A DNA stretch of 64,000 nucleotides from Notamacropus eugenii (taxonomy: Eukaryota; Chordata; Mammalia; Diprotodontia; Macropodidae): contig NC_092879.1 in assembly GCF_028372415.1 (NCBI RefSeq), forward strand, positions 70,352,412 through 70,416,411. Reading direction: 5' to 3'. Shown one piece after another: positions 43,197 to 54,059 of this stretch (position 1 is its first letter; each line of letters begins with the position of its first letter). The position numbers and the translations under genes were made by a program. The notes beneath the pieces were generated by a model. That model did no database searches. It worked only from the letters and a program-made list of their open reading frames with translations, and was not told where the DNA came from.

Positions 43197-43582
43197 CAGG
43201 AGTGTACTGGAACTGGCTTGTACAGGCACATGAGAGCTGATTGTTAAATTTTTTATTTTTTTTAGAGGCAATTGGGGTTAAGTGACTTGCCCAGAGTCAC
43301 ACAGCTAGTAAGTGTCAAGTGTCTGAGGTCAAATTTGAACTCAAGTTCTCCTGACTCCAGGGTCAGTGCTGTATCCACTGCACCACCTGATTGTGAAATT
43401 TTCAATGTGAGCATTTATATCTTGGATAACAGCAAATTCTAGAAATCAAAGCTTGATTTATTGTTCATTAATTGCCTAGACTTAAAAAAGTATGGAGAAA
43501 GTGTTTGTAATGCAGATTAAATTTAAAAGTGTGTTGTATATTTTCAGAGAGCTGATTGTTAAGTATTTACCAGTACACCCCA
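43197..43582. mobile_element. hAT-type element of an unnamed family, itself hit by a SINE
   Basis: Left CAGGAGTGTACTGG and right CCAGTACACCCCA ends. CTTAGAGG (43189-43196) and CTTAGGGG (43583-43590) form a 7/8 target duplication. About 236 bp without the SINE and its duplication. A related segment lies at 53150-53345. Confidence 0.75.
43253..43386 (-). mobile_element. SINE nested in the hAT, 16-bp target duplication
   Basis: 'ggcaattggggttaagtgac', 'gtcaaatttgaactcaagtt' and 'ctgtatccactgcaccac'. CTGATTGTTAAATTTT (43237-43252) and CTGATTGTGAAATTTT (43387-43402) match 15/16. Confidence 0.95.
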
Positions 43583-43750
43583 CTTAGGGGTCATTTAATT
43601 CTAGTCTGTCCTTCTCTGTTACGTGACCATTTAGACTTTGTCTGAACACATCCAGTTACAGGGAGCTTCCTCCATCTTAAGACAACCCAGTCTATTTCTG
43701 GGCATTTCTAATTATTGGAAAGTTCTTCTGCGTCCTGAGATGATATTGTC

Positions 43751-44239
43751 CTAATCTCTCTTTAATAGAGTCATGTCCGCTGGGGACCCAGCACAGGATC
43801 CGGCATTCACTGGTCCACAGGTCTGTCCCCCAGACAGAATTTGGGTGATACCATTTGGAAGAATTATAGGGCCATGAGTAATCCCTGGCCCACACTCCTG
43901 AAGGACCCAGAATGCCAAGTGAAGTTCATTGTCATATTGATCAACGAGTATGTATTGAGCTCATCGCTAGGGACAATGGTAGCATGCAAGGGGCTTTGCT
44001 GCTATCTCAGAGGAGTGGCTCAAATGCAGGGTACGTGGCAATTTGTAATATTTGAAAGACATTTAATATGGTGACTCACAGGGTCATGCTTAAAAAGGTA
44101 ATTCAAATTGGCTTGGAGATGAGCCAAGGAAAATTGCCCATAGAGACTGTAAACAAAAAGGTAATATATTGAGTTGAAGGAGGTATCAAGGGGAATGCCT
44201 ATATCAGGAGAGAAGAGGCCAAGCCCACCTAGCTCCTCA
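43751..44239. other. Unassigned intervening DNA
   Basis: No recognised feature in almost 500 bp. Confidence 0.3.
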
Positions 44240-44299
44240 AGTTCATGAGTATTTATTAAAGACCTACTATGTGTTGTGCACTGTGCACACAAGGAAAGG

Positions 44300-44540
44300 A
44301 AGCAAAGATACATGTATCAATGCCCACTCCCTGCCAAGCACTGTGCTAAGCACTTTATGTTGTCTCATTTGATCCTCACAACAATCCTGGAGAGGTAGGT
44401 GATATTATTATCCCCATTTTACAGTTGAGGAAACAGGTCAATTGCCCAGGGTCGCATAGCTAGTAAATGTCTGAAATTGGATTTGTCTTCCTGCTCCAGT
44501 CCCAGAGCTCTATCCACTGCGCCCCCTGGCTGCTTCTTCC
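44300..44540 (-). repeat. MIR, full length, nested in L2
   Basis: 'aagcactgtgctaagcactt', 'tgatcctcacaacaatcctg', 'ccccattttacagttgagga' and 'tctatccactgcgccccctg' in antisense order. Confidence 0.9.
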
Positions 44541-44775
44541 AAGGCTCTCTCATGAAGAAGACTACAAGCAAATGAAAATGGACACGATAAAACGGAGATA
44601 ATGATCTTGGAGGGAAGGCACTGAGTTTAAGGAGGCCTGAGAAAGGCTTATAACAGAAGGTGGGACTTCAGCTAAGACTTGGGGGAATCCAGGAGGCAGA
44701 GATGAGGTAGGACAGAGTTCTAGGCATGGAGGGACAACAAGCGAAAATGCCTAGTCTGGAGATGAAATGTCACGG

Positions 44776-44850
44776 TGTGTGCGTGTGTGTGAGCATGTGT
44801 GTGCATGTGCGTGTGTGCATGTATGTGTGTGCGTGTGTGTGTGTGTGTGA
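44776..44850 (+). repeat. (GT)n microsatellite, interrupted
   Basis: GTGTGT units broken by GC and AT dinucleotides, inside the L2 copy. Confidence 0.9.
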
Positions 44851-45394
44851 TAGCAAGAAGGCCAGTCATTAGATGGCAGAGTTTATGGAGGAAAAGTAAG
44901 ATATAAGAAGATTGGAAAGGTGGTAAGGTTATAGAGGGCTTTGAATGCCAATAGAGGATTTTTTATTTGACCCTGGAGGCAATAGGAAACCACTGGAGTT
45001 TATTGCAGAAAGGGATGGCATGCTCAGACCTGTGCTAGGAAGCTTCATTTGCTAGCTGAGTAAAGGACGGATGGGAGTGGGGAGACCAACCAGCAGGTTA
45101 TGGCAAAAGTCCAAGCAGGTGATAAAGTCTTAGACCAGGGTGGTTGCAGTGTCAGAGAAGGAGCCATATAGGAGAGATATTTTGAAGGGAGAATCCATAG
45201 GATTTGACAACTTGAATGGATATAGAGGGAGAAGGAGAGAAAGTGAAGAGCCAAGAATGACATCTAGTGACTGGTGGTACCCATAAGGCGGTTGTCCACT
45301 GCCCTGATGAACCTATCTGCCCTTTTCTGAGGAGGGTAGGGAGGGACAGTGACCAACACCCCTGGGAACTTTACTAAGTGATCTGGTTTCAGAG

Positions 45395-45535
45395 AGGTGA
45401 ATATAATGGGGAAAGCTCTGGACTGGGACTCAGAAGACCCAAGTTCTTGTCCAGCTCTATGAGTGAGGTTGCTGTGTGACCTTTGGCAGGTCACTTTCCC
45501 TTTATGGACCACAGTTTTCCTCATCAATATGTATC
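45395..45535 (+). repeat. MIR-like SINE
   Basis: 'ggggaaagctctggactggg', 'gaagacccaagttcttgtcc' and 'ttggcaggtcactttccctt' in sense order. Confidence 0.8.
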
Positions 45536-45767
45536 AGATGTGTGTCCAGAGGACTTTCTAGAGCCTCCATCCCTTGAAAAAGGTATGAAGTCTTTTTGTT
45601 CTGCTCAAGTAATGATAGGGTTCACATACTTGACTTGGCCCTTAAAAGGACAAATAGGGCTTCCTGTTGACTTTGAGAAAGATCTGCCCGTTCCTGCAAC
45701 CTCTACAGGGAAACCGATGTACCCAAGAAATAGTGTCTAATGGTGACATGGAAGGAGATTTGTTTTT
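45536..45767. other. Unassigned intervening DNA
   Basis: An 85-aa frame at 45483-45740 overlaps MIR and is not supported. Confidence 0.3.
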
Positions 45768-46040
45768 ATTGTGTTTGTCCTTCATTTTTGAAGAAGACCA
45801 TGACATCAGAGAAATGATGACATGACTTGCACTTGACTTGTTCTGAGTGAGGGAGGGCTGTGCAGGTCACCAGCCTCACTTCTCCTCCTGAGCCATCTGG
45901 ATCCAGTGGCCAGATATTCATCAGGATGACTGGAGATGGCCCAGGATGCAGTGGGAGACCTTGGCCTTTTTAAGGCTGGCCTTTTCAGGTACTCACTTAG
46001 AGGGAGGTAATGTCCATTGAGTGAATAGGCCCTTTAAGAA
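45768..46040 (-). mobile_element. SINE with extended 5' part
   Basis: 'gaagaagaccatgacatcag', 'ttctgagtgagggagggctg', '...gactggagatggcccaggat' then 'tgagtgaataggccctttaa'. Same type as 37571-38450. First of three same-orientation SINEs around the minisatellite. Confidence 0.85.
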
Positions 46041-46199
46041 GTAGTCAGGGAGTGACCCTTTTAATGAACAAAAGAAAAAAATCTAAATCAAGCTGGGAGG
46101 GAAACAGAAACTGTAAGGCAGCTATTAAGTGGATCTTGGGCAGGGAGCTATTGTTGTTGAACCTATGGGCTTCAGAGTGCACTGGGTTTAAGGTTATGG

Positions 46200-46262
46200 G
46201 AAGGAAGGGAAGAAGGGAGGAAGGGAGGAAGGGAGGAAGGGAGGGAGGGAGGGAGGGAGGAT
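46200..46262 (+). repeat. (GGGA/GGAA)n purine microsatellite
   Basis: GGAAGGAAGGGA units resolving into GGGA repeats. Confidence 0.95.
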
Positions 46263-46369
46263 ATCTAGCCAGTAAACCTCAAAGGAAGAGGAGAGAGAGA
46301 CAAAAGAGAGATGAGCTGAGTTACCAAGCTAGCTGGGTCCCCAATCAGGCAGCTCGATCTACTCACAGG

Positions 46370-46490
46370 TTGTGTTCATCCTTTGTTTTCAAAGAAGACC
46401 TTGACATCAGAGAAATGATGACATGACTTGCACTTTACTTTGTTTTGAGTGAGGGAGGGCTGTGCAAGATCTCATCCCGAGCCATCAAAC
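46370..46490 (-). mobile_element. SINE, truncated at the minisatellite edge
   Basis: 'cctttgttttcaaagaagac', 'gaaatgatgacatgacttgc' and 'gagtgagggagggctgtgca'. It then passes through 'gagccatc', a SINE word, directly into the array. Confidence 0.8.
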
Positions 46491-47708
46491 AGACAGATGG
46501 GAACACATGGAAAAACGCATGGGGACACAGAAAGGTAGGAGGCACACAGACAGACACTTGGGGACACACAAAGAGATAGGTGACACATGGACATATGGGG
46601 ACGCACAGACAGATGGGGACACAAGGACAAATAAATAGGGACACACGGACAAATGGGGACACACAGACACATGGGAACACATGGACAGACAGGAGACAAA
46701 TGGGGACACGCAGACAGATAGGAGACACATGGATAGATGGGGAGACACGGACAGACACATGGGAACAAATGGACATATGGGTGACACACAGACAGAAGAG
46801 TCACATTGACAGATGGGGAGACAGACAAATGGGAATATATGGACAGATAAGAGACACAGACAGATGGGGACACAGATAGACAAATGGGGAAACACGTACA
46901 GGTAGGAGACACAGACAGACAGATGAGGACATAAGGACAGATATGGACATACGGACAGACACATGGAGACACATGGACGGATGGAGACAGACAGACAGGC
47001 ACATGAGGACATGTACAGATGGGAGCACATGGACAGATGGGGACACAGGGACAGACATATTGGACACACAGACAAATACATGGGGACACACAGATGGAAG
47101 GGGACACACGGACAGACACATGGGGACACACAGACAGAAGATGACAACTGGACAGTTGGGGACATACAGACAGATAGGGTATACACAGAAAGAGGTGGAA
47201 ACAGGGATAGATGGGGACACAAAGACAGATGAGAACACAGGAATAGACACATGGAGAAAAACGGACAGATGGGAGACATACCGACAAATGGGGACACACA
47301 GAGAGAGGATACACACAGACACATGGGGACACATGGACAGACACATGAGGGCACACAGACAGATACATGTGGACACACGAACAGATCGGAGACATATAGA
47401 GAGATGGGGAAGCATGGAGAGATGGGGAGAAACAGATGAACACACGGGAACACATGGACAGATGGACAGATGGGGACACAGGGACAGACACATGGAGACA
47501 CATGGACAGATGGAGACAGACAGACTTATGGGGACACACAGACAGATGGGAACACACAGAAAGACACATGGAGACACATGGACAGATAGAGACACAGGCA
47601 GACACATGGGGACACACGGACAGATGGAGACAGACAGACACATGGGGACACACGGACAGATGGGAGACATACAGAGAGATGGGGGCATGCAGACAGATAG
47701 GGGACACA
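46490..47708 (+). repeat. Minisatellite array, left block
   Basis: Tandem units of about 18-22 bp built on GGGGACACACAGACAGAT with a longer CAGACACATGG variant; roughly 60 units. The plus strand is purine/A-C rich with almost no CpG. Unit order and length vary, so this is an old, diverged array. Antisense frames of 411, 338 and 332 aa run through it in different frames because the unit lacks antisense stops. They repeat Cys/Val/Ser/Pro patterns and are not proteins. Confidence 0.95.
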
Positions 47709-49093
47709 GGATAATAATGATCCTGATGCCATCTTGATGGTGGCCAGAAAGGCGTTCTTGGTCTCCTGTGGCTGCGAGCTCACAGGAAGAACTTGCCATT
47801 TAGGAAAGGGGGGAAAAGTAATAAAAGAAAAGATTGTTTTTATTATTTTTCTCTCACCAGAAATAGCCAATGTGCTCTGTAACAGAGCCAAGCTGGTTAC
47901 ATGCCTCACCGGATTTTACTCTTTAGTCAGGAGGGTTATAAATCCCAAAACTTTTTCCACTGCTGCATCTTCAGGTTCAGATGAGTCTCATGTGGGTACT
48001 GTGCCCTCAGATATATATTCAAGGACTGTGTGACCAGATGAAACAATGGGACCATTTGGGCTCAAGGATCAAAGATTTCAGCTCCCTGGGAACATAGGTT
48101 TTGACTGTCACCTCAAAGGAACAGTTTTGTAAAAGAAAAGTCCATTTCATAGAACTTTGCCTGATGTCCTAGCAGAGCCTTTATCAAGTGAAAGGCACGA
48201 CTTTGTGATGGCACATTATAGAAGCGAATTTGAGGGCAGTGATGCACTTGTTGAACAACGGGAAATTAACGGGGCAGAAACTTATTTTGAAAATGCTTAA
48301 GTAGAATGTGTAATACAAACATGTCCAAAGCTACTTCGAAAAGCTTTTGAATCAATGTTTCCAGAAGTGAATTCTGGCAAATTAATGGTACTAACTGTAA
48401 CACAGAAAACCAAAAATGATATGACCATATGGAATGAGGAAGTTGAAAATGAAAGAGAAACGCTGTTAGAGACGTTTATAAATTGTGCTAAAGAAATTTG
48501 CTATGCTCTACGTACTGAAGGCTACTGGGCTGACTTTATTGATCCATCCTACGGATTAGCATTTTTTGGATCATATACAAGCAACATTCTTTTTGAAACA
48601 GATGAGCGTTATTGACAATTAGGGTTTTCCGTTGATAATCTTGGCTGCTGCAAATTGATTTGCCAACAACCCATGTGGTTGTTGGAACTATCTTCACAAA
48701 TGCCACAGCTGACAGTCACATTATTAAGAAATTAAGTGGAAACTAGGTGGCAGCTGCATTGTATATATTAGACATTTTGTCTATAAACACTGTAAAAAGT
48801 CTTCGGTTTTTTAAAGTACTGATTTCTAGGTTTAAAAAGTATTTATTTCAACATGTATAAAATTAAGAGTTTGCAGTTTAGGAGATTTTCAGAAAATGAC
48901 AAATGTTCACTCAGATTTCTGTTTAATACATGCTAACCACCTACATTGTATAAAAAGCACCAATTCATATGGTTCCAAGGTTTGATCCCATATTACACCT
49001 TTATGGAGAGTTTTGGCTATTTCTCCTTTATATTTGAAAATTTCAGTTTTACTTAAATCCTTTCAAAAATAAATCAGGTTAAGAAGAAAAAAG
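47709..49093 (+). pseudogene. MMADHC: Processed pseudogene of MMADHC inserted in the minisatellite
   Basis: Full retrocopy of the mRNA for MMADHC, the mitochondrial/cytosolic cobalamin-trafficking protein (cblD). A 5'UTR-like start is followed by a coding region at 47863-48746 with no introns and a 3'UTR with AATAAA (49068-49073) and a short impure A-tail. The translation tracks the human protein from memory: '[14 protein letters not shown]', '[18 protein letters not shown]', '[14 protein letters not shown]', '[17 protein letters not shown]' and a final 'KKLSGN'. It is dead: the start ATG is ATA, TGG has become TGA after 'SRTV', further stops follow 'GTVL', 'ENA' and 'DERY', and there is a small deletion near the end. 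The coding span is 884 bp against 891 expected. GATAGGGGACACA flanks it (47696-47708, 49094-49106), but that word is also array sequence. Confidence 0.93.
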
Positions 49094-50645
49094 GATAGGG
49101 GACACAAGGACAGATGAGACACATGGACAGCTGGGGACATGCAGAAAGATGGGGACACACAGAAAGACACATGGGAACACACAAACAGGAAACACACAGA
49201 CACATGGGGGCACATAGACACATGGGGACACAGAAAGATAGGAGACACACAGACAGAGACATGGGAACACACGGACAGAGAGGTGACACATGGACAAATG
49301 GGGACACACGGACAGATGGGGAGACACAGACAGACACATGGGAACACATGAACAGATAGGAGATACACGGACAGATGGGGACACATGAACAGACACATAG
49401 GGAAACACGGACAAATAGGAGACACACAGGCAGACACATGGGGACACACGGACAGATCAGAGATACATGGAGAGATGGGAACATACAGACAAATGGAGAC
49501 ACACAGGCAGATAGGGGACAAACAGACAGACACATGAGAACACACAGACAGGTAGGAGACACACAGACAAATGGGGACACACAAACAGATGGGGAGAAAC
49601 AGACAGATGGGGACACAGAGAGAGAGAGAGACACACGGACAGACACATCGGGACACATGGACAGATGGGGACATACAGACAGATGGGGACACACGGACAG
49701 ACACCTGGGGACACCCGGACAGATAGGAGACACACAGATACAGGGGGACATACGAACAGATGGGGACACAGACAGCCAAATGGGACACACAGAGAGACAC
49801 ATGGGAACACATGGACAGATAGGAGACAGATGGGGACACACAGACAGATGAGAACACACGGACAGATACATGGGGACACACAGACAGACACATGAGGACA
49901 CACGGACAGATAGGGGACACACAGTCAGATGGGGACACATGGACAGACACATGGGGACACGTGGATAGATGGGGACACACAGAGAGACAAATGGAGACAC
50001 ACGGACAGACACATAAGGACACACAGACAGGAGACACACAGACATACATACGGACACATGGGAACACACAGAGAGACAGATGGGGACACACAGACAGACA
50101 CATGAGGACACATAGACACATGGGGACACACGGACAGATAGGGGATACACAGACAGATGGGGACATATGGACAGGCAAATGGGGATACACAGACAGATGG
50201 GGACACACAGAGAGGCAGATAGAGACACACGGACAGACACATGGAGACGCATGGACAGATGGGGATATATGTACAGCCACAGGGGAACACAGATAAGAGA
50301 CACACAGACAGACCCATGGGGGCACAGACAGATCAGAGACACATGCAGAGGTGGGACACATGGACAGATAGGGGACACATAGACAGATGGGGGCACATGG
50401 AAAGACAGATGGGGACACATGGACAGATAGAAGACACACAGACAGACACATGGGGATACACAGACAAATGGGGACACATGGACAGATGGGACACATAAAC
50501 CAACACATGGGAACATACAGACACATGGGGACACACTGACCAGTGGGTACACAAAGACAGACACGTGGGGATACAGACAGATCGGAGACACGTGGACAGA
50601 TGGGGACACATGGACAGATAGTGGACACACAGACAGATGGGGAAG
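49094..50645 (+). repeat. Minisatellite array, right block
   Basis: Same units as the left block, about 75-80 copies. The text across the pseudogene joins as continuous array once it is removed, so the two blocks were one array. Antisense open frames of 600 and 554 aa are artefacts of the repetition. Confidence 0.95.
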
Positions 50646-50780
50646 AAGGAGGTGGAGAGAAGAGAAAGCAAAGAAAGAGATGCCAACCCTTGAAGAGAGA
50701 AAAGGATGGGAAAAAAGATGGTTCTGGAGGCCAACCATCTACATAGCCGCTAAACGAGAAGAGGAATTGGTACAGCAGGC

Positions 50781-50784
<4 letters not shown>

Positions 50785-50828
<44 letters not shown>

Positions 50829-51146
50829 ATGTGTATGTTCGTCCTTCATTGCCAAAGAAGACCATGCCATCAGAGAAATGATGACATGACTTGCACTTGA
50901 CTTTGTTTTGAGTGAGGGAGGGCTGTGCAGGTCACCAGCCTCACTTTTACTCCAGAACCATCTGAATCCAGTGACCAGATATTCATCAGGACAACTGGAG
51001 ATAGCCCAGGATGAGGCAATTAGGGTTAAGTGACTTGCCCAAGGTCACACAGCTAGTGAGTGTCAAGTGTCTGAGGTGAGATTTGAACTCAGGTCTTCCT
51101 GACTCCTGCACTGGTGCTCTATCCACTGCACCACCTAGCTGTCCCA
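50785..51146 (-). mobile_element. Full-length composite SINE with TG-expanded tail
   Basis: 'ttcattgccaaagaagacca' through 'gttaagtgacttgcccaagg' to 'ctgcaccacctagctgtccc'. A TG tract (about 50788-50821) occupies the tail. ACAGCAGGCATTT (50772-50784) and ACAGCAGACATTT (51147-51159) match 12/13. Confidence 0.95.
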
Positions 51147-51159
51147 ACAGCAGACATTT

Positions 51160-51785
51160 ACATGTATCAAGGAGCAACCTAAACCCTTTGAGAGTCACAT
51201 GGACTAGAGAGCGGTCTAGAGAGAAGTAGGACCCATGACCTTCACAGAATAGAAAACAATAGAGTAGTAGCCTAGATACAAACCAGTTCTACATTTTAAG
51301 TATTTGTTGTGGTTGTATTAAATAAAATCTGTTCTATATTCCTTGTCTCAGCCTGAATTCTTGCAGTTGAGCTAAAGATCATTTGAGAGACAAGCAGAAT
51401 ACTGATGTTCCCAGAGGAAACCCTCCGTAGGCAATAGGACTCAGAGATCATTACTGAGACAATGAGACTCCTCTTCCCAAGGTGAATCTGGTCTATTGTA
51501 GCAGAGATTAAGACCTAAATGACACAAGATTCTGAGTAAACTGAGAAGAGTGGTCTGGATGATATTGAGGTTTCCTTCCATCTGTAAAATTCTAACATTT
51601 GAAGAAAGTGACTAGAAGAGAGCAGAGAGAAAGGGGGACCTTTTCAACTTTTCTTCTACCATTTTGGCACCAAATGAGAGTTACCTGGCTCTCTGGGTAT
51701 CAGTAGTATATCAACGTCATGTTCATTTATGACAGGGCAAGAGCACTACATCTGGTCCCAGCTTCTCTCTCCACCCCTCACCCCC
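51160..51785. other. Unassigned intervening DNA
   Basis: No repeat or gene recognised in about 620 bp. Confidence 0.35.
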
Positions 51786-51893
51786 AACTAAGTGGGTGAC
51801 CTTGGACAAGTCTTTTCCCTCCTCTGGGCCTCAGTTTCCATTTCTGTACAAAGGGAAGTGGCATTGTACAGTAGAAAACACCAGGTCTGGTAT
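51786..51893 (+). repeat. MIR 3' half joined to a second MIR start
   Basis: 'gtgggtgaccttggacaagt', 'cagtttccatttctgtacaa' then 'cattgtacagtagaaaacac'. The same unusual joint occurs at 52664-52755. Confidence 0.7.
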
Positions 51894-52663
51894 AGAAAGC
51901 AGTGTCTAAAGGAAGTGGCAGAAGGAGTGCTTGTCTATACTGATCAACAGGTTCAGAACTGCTCTGGGTCCTTTGAACATTTTCTGGGACAAGAAGCATT
52001 AGCCAACAGGAATTGCCAAGAGATGGGAGAAGGGCTTCTTGGAAAAGAGGCATTTCCTGGAAAGCAAGGAGGAAACCCAGCTAGCTGCCCCCTCCACTCT
52101 CAGGGTCACCTTCTAGCATGGGCAGCTCAGTCTCCAGCTGTCAGTTTACTGAAGGCCATGCATACCAAGAGAGGCCCCTTACACTCTTTGATCAAAGCAG
52201 AGGCTAGTTCCAAGGGGCATGAGTTTGGATACTTTCCTATCTCTCCTTAGAAAGCAAGGCCAGCCAGAGCCTAGCAAGTGGGACTGCTTGCCATGCAATT
52301 TAGTGAGGCCTAGCCCTTCATCAAACATTCACTGGTTGGGAGGCAACAAATGTCTCCCCTCCCTTCTCAAAGAAAATAGCTCTGAGGGAACAACACAGGT
52401 TTCATCCATCAATGACTCTGGGTCAGACTGGGAGGGAAAAAAGATATGCCTGGAGGTGGGGAGTGAAGAAAAGGAGAGACATTTGGGCCTCTGGTTACCA
52501 GTTCTATCCAAACCGGGTCACTTTCCTGAAGAATTCTCAGAATCTGAGCCTGAGATCCTTTTCAGCACGTTGTCTGCTCACTACGGAAAGAGATACCCAG
52601 GGCTAGGGCAGTGTGGCCTGGGTACAAGAGCTCTGCTTCTGGTCTCATCTTTCCTCCACGAAT
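51894..52663. other. Unassigned DNA with long fortuitous frames
   Basis: Frames of 152 and 175 aa overlap here, but both start or end inside MIR copies and show no domain or splice sites. Not called as genes. Confidence 0.4.
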
Positions 52664-52905
52664 TGTGTGACCTCGGACAAGTCTTTTCCCCTCCTCTGGG
52701 CCTCAGTTTCCATTTTTGTACAATGTGCAACAGCATAGTACAGTAGGAAACACCAGGTTTGGAGCCAGAGACCATGGGTTCCAAGCCTGCCTCTGTTACT
52801 TACTATCTGTATGATCTTGGTAAAGTCATTTCATCCTCTCTGAGTCTCAGTTCCCTCATCTTACAAATGACTTTTGAGTTCTCTTCCAGCTCTAGATCAA
52901 TGAAC
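52664..52905 (+). repeat. MIR 3' half followed by a full MIR
   Basis: 'tgacctcggacaagtctttt', 'catagtacagtaggaaacac', 'gggttccaagcctgcctctg' and 'ttcccttcatcttacaa'-like sequence in sense order. Confidence 0.8.
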
Positions 52906-52914
52906 TTAGATGTT

Positions 52915-53005
52915 TCTAGGGGAGGTTCTTAACCTGGGGTCCAATGACTCCCAGCACTCCCAGAGGACTGTGGGACACACAAAAGATTTGAAGCCCCTGG
53001 GTTAC
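52915..53005. mobile_element. Possible hAT-like fragment
   Basis: 'gaggttcttaacctggggtc' resembles the end of an old mammalian hAT-type element; the right end was not found. Confidence 0.35.
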
Positions 53006-53149
53006 AAGATTTTTTCTGATGATCATTGTGGGATTTGTAAAAGGCTAAGGACAGGCCATGCTTTGGGTTACTGCCTGTCCAAGAGTTACTCAGTTTAGGT
53101 TTAGTGAATACAAGAAGGTGAGAAAGATGGAGTTCTGACCAAATTCAGT

Positions 53150-53345
53150 GGGTGACTTGCATCGAGCTGCCTCTGAGCCTTTGCTCAGTGTTCAGTGTAA
53201 GCATTTATAACGCAAATATCAACCAATGCTCATCAGGCTTTGATTTCTTGTTCTGTTGGTTGTCTAGATTTTAGAAAGTGATGGAAAACATGTGAATAAT
53301 GCAGATTAAGCTTTAAATGGTGTCCTGTCAGCCCATCTCTGCCTC
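53150..53345. repeat. Second copy of the unnamed 43197-43582 family
   Basis: Shares 'gtaagcatttata', 'gctttgattt.ttgttc', 'ttgtctagattttagaaagt' and 'aatgcagattaa.ctttaaa' with 43403-43530. Ends not preserved. Confidence 0.6.
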
Positions 53346-53402
53346 CTTCCTTTTGAATCTGACAGGCTCCTCAATTAAAGAGAACTTTCTGGTCCAGGGC
53401 AT

Positions 53403-53525
53403 TAAAAGAGGGATTAGTCTTGGAGTCGGGAGGAGGTGAGTTCAAATCCAGCCTCAGATGCTTACTAGCTATGTGATCCTGGGCAGGTCACTTAATCTGG
53501 ATTACCTCAAAAAAGGAAAAAGGAT
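53403..53525 (+). mobile_element. SINE, 5' part
   Basis: 'ggagtcgggaggaggtgagt', 'tcaaatccagcctcagatgc' and 'tgatcctgggcaggtcactt'. GGGATTAG-type words flank both sides, a possible target duplication. Confidence 0.85.
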
Positions 53526-53539
53526 TAGCAGGTAATTAT

Positions 53540-53845
53540 ATTAGTTCCCAAAGCACAAGTCTGACCTTGTCACTCCCTTGTTTCAGGGGCTCTCTATTAC
53601 CTAGAAGAAAAAAATCCAAACTCTACATTTGGCATTTAAAGCCCTTCACAGCCCAGTTCTGATTTATCTTTCTCTATTGGCTTCCTATTATTCCCCCTCA
53701 GACAGGTCATACTTTCATGTTTTTATTTGCACAAGCTCTTTCCTATGTCTCTGCCTTTTGGAACCCCTGGTTCCCTTCTAGACTAAACTCAAGTCTTGCC
53801 TTCTCTGAAGTTTCCCTCCCCATTATTTTATATATATAGTGTTTT

Positions 53846-53902
<57 letters not shown>

Positions 53903-54016
53903 GTGTGTGTGTGTGTGTGTGTGTGTTCCCCTAGGATTACGTAAGTTTCTTGAGGGTAGGAACTGCTTTGTATCCCCATTGCCTAATAGATGCTTAATAA
54001 ATACTGATTGATTTAG
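53540..54016 (+). repeat. L2 3' end containing an expanded microsatellite
   Basis: 'ctgaccttgtcactcccttg', 'atttaaagcccttcacagcc', 'gaggg.aggaactgctttgt' and 'taatagatgcttaataaata' in sense order. Confidence 0.9.
53850..53926 (+). repeat. (TC)n(TG)n compound microsatellite
   Basis: About 22 CT units followed by about 13 GT units, replacing the T-rich segment of the L2 3' end. Confidence 0.95.
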
Positions 54017-54059
54017 TCATGTTTATATGATATTTTATAATATATTCATGTTTATAAAT

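Larger units (their letters stand above)
43160..43750. repeat. CR1/L3-like element split by a hAT
   Basis: Left 'gccacagaatctcagggtta', right 'gtcatttaattctagtctgt', 'aacacatccagttacaggga' and 'tggaaagttcttctgcgtcc'. The hAT 43197-43582 sits in the TTAGAGG word. Confidence 0.6.
44240..45265 (-). repeat. Long antisense L2 3' region with nested MIR and microsatellite
   Basis: 'gagtatttattaaagaccta', 'gaaaggcttataacagaagg', 'atagagggctttgaatgcca', 'ttgaccctggaggcaatagg', 'ggagtttattgcagaaaggg' and '...gccaagaatgacatct' run in antisense order. A MIR occupies about 44300-44540 and a GT tract about 44776-44850. Confidence 0.85.

Noticed and set aside
46472-47799. 411-, 338- and 332-aa minus-strand frames and a 264-aa plus frame over the left array block
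   Set aside because: Same reason: repetition of an 18-22 bp unit lacking stops makes several frames open together.
48355-48615. An open MMADHC-like frame of 86 aa as a live gene
   Set aside because: It is the longest intact piece of a processed pseudogene with several stops and a lost start codon.
46490-50645. CRISPR-like regular repeats
   Set aside because: Units are contiguous, variable and without unique spacers, in vertebrate DNA; this is a minisatellite.
49063-50865. A 600-aa (and overlapping 554-aa) minus-strand open frame rich in Cys, Val, Pro and Ser
   Set aside because: It is the antisense of the minisatellite, open in two frames at once, and its end reads through a (TG)n tract. 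No domain, start context or splice sites.
51792-52746. Overlapping 152- and 175-aa plus frames
   Set aside because: They begin and end in MIR copies and show no splice sites or domain.
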